Shown here piece after piece: positions 63,897 through 64,000 of a DNA stretch of 64,000 nt. The position numbers and the translations under genes were made by a program. The stretch covers positions 10,664,001 to 10,728,000 of the forward strand of contig NC_064002.1 of NCBI RefSeq assembly GCF_932276165.1, in the 5' to 3' direction. The first letter of the stretch is position 1. Each line of letters opens with the position of its first letter. The notes under the pieces were generated by a model that was given only the letters and a program-made list of their open reading frames with translations, did no database searches and was not told the origin of the DNA. Source of the stretch: Plutella xylostella (lineage: Eukaryota; Arthropoda; Insecta; Lepidoptera; Plutellidae).

Positions 63897-64000
63897 ACCA
63901 TCATCATCAGCCCGTAATCGTCCATTGCTGGGTCAGGCCCAAGGAGCGCCACAACACTCAGTCCTCAACCTTCCTCATCCAGCTACTACCGGCTAACGGC
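63897..64000 (-). mobile_element. RTE LINE 3' end, cut by window edge
   Basis: It begins with the reversed tail CATCATCATCAGCCCGTAAT. The reversed end of ORF2 follows (AAGGAGCGCCACAACACTCA, then CAACCTTCCTCATCCAGCTA), matching the copy at 41640-42020. It continues past the right edge. Confidence 0.75.

Overview
The window is AT-rich nuclear DNA from an insect, almost certainly a moth or butterfly. Host genes have short exons with GT-AG introns. They are embedded in transposable elements typical of Lepidoptera: RTE and Jockey/CR1-type LINEs, a tRNA-derived SINE, Helitron-like arrays, a BEL/Pao retrotransposon and many MITEs. No prokaryotic feature is present. The family assignments are read by eye from the sequence; no search was run.

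Host genes. (1) The minus strand between 9342 and 1735 carries Gps2 (G protein pathway suppressor 2, a subunit of the NCoR/SMRT-HDAC3 corepressor), with eight recognisable coding exons; its 3' end is probably beyond the left edge. One 48-nt exon (2902-2949) preserves the frame whether included or skipped. (2) The plus strand carries Papss (PAPS synthase: APS kinase fused to ATP sulfurylase). Certain exons lie at 47224, 48165, 48837, 55784, 62224 and 63757, and the gene runs off the right edge. A 13-codon first exon at 10082, only 740 bp from the Gps2 start and divergent from it, ends in the right phase and has a lysine-rich N terminus like vertebrate PAPSS. If it belongs to Papss, the gene spans more than 53 kb and the two genes share a bidirectional promoter. 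Two other phase-0 candidate first exons lie at 43990 and 46398. (3) A short exon with an ATG (50378-50246, minus) lies inside a Papss intron.

Mobile DNA by region. 1-3.2 kb: MITEs, a SINE and a small Helitron-like fragment. 4.9-9.2 kb: a 5'-truncated LINE in Gps2 intron 1. 10.8-13 kb: LINE fragments and a foldback repeat. 13.0-33.3 kb: three head-to-tail copies of a 4.4-5.5 kb composite element built from four different minisatellites and ending in a Helitron-like hairpin plus CTAG. Copy 2 contains an RTE insertion; copy 3 contains a LINE that itself contains a DDE-type DNA transposon. 33-38.7 kb: LINE 3' end, derivatives of that DNA transposon, and MITEs. 39.9-43.7 kb: a duplicated segment of which one copy has, and one lacks, a 2.3 kb foldback element. 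50.9-55.4 kb: a Jockey LINE with both ORFs open. 56.87-62.1 kb: a BEL/Pao element with LTRs that look identical but a gutted pol.

The two most unusual structures are the composite tandem array at 13-33 kb and a recurrent pattern inside Papss. Three separate Papss exons have had their 3' portion, splice donor and adjoining intron tandemly copied.
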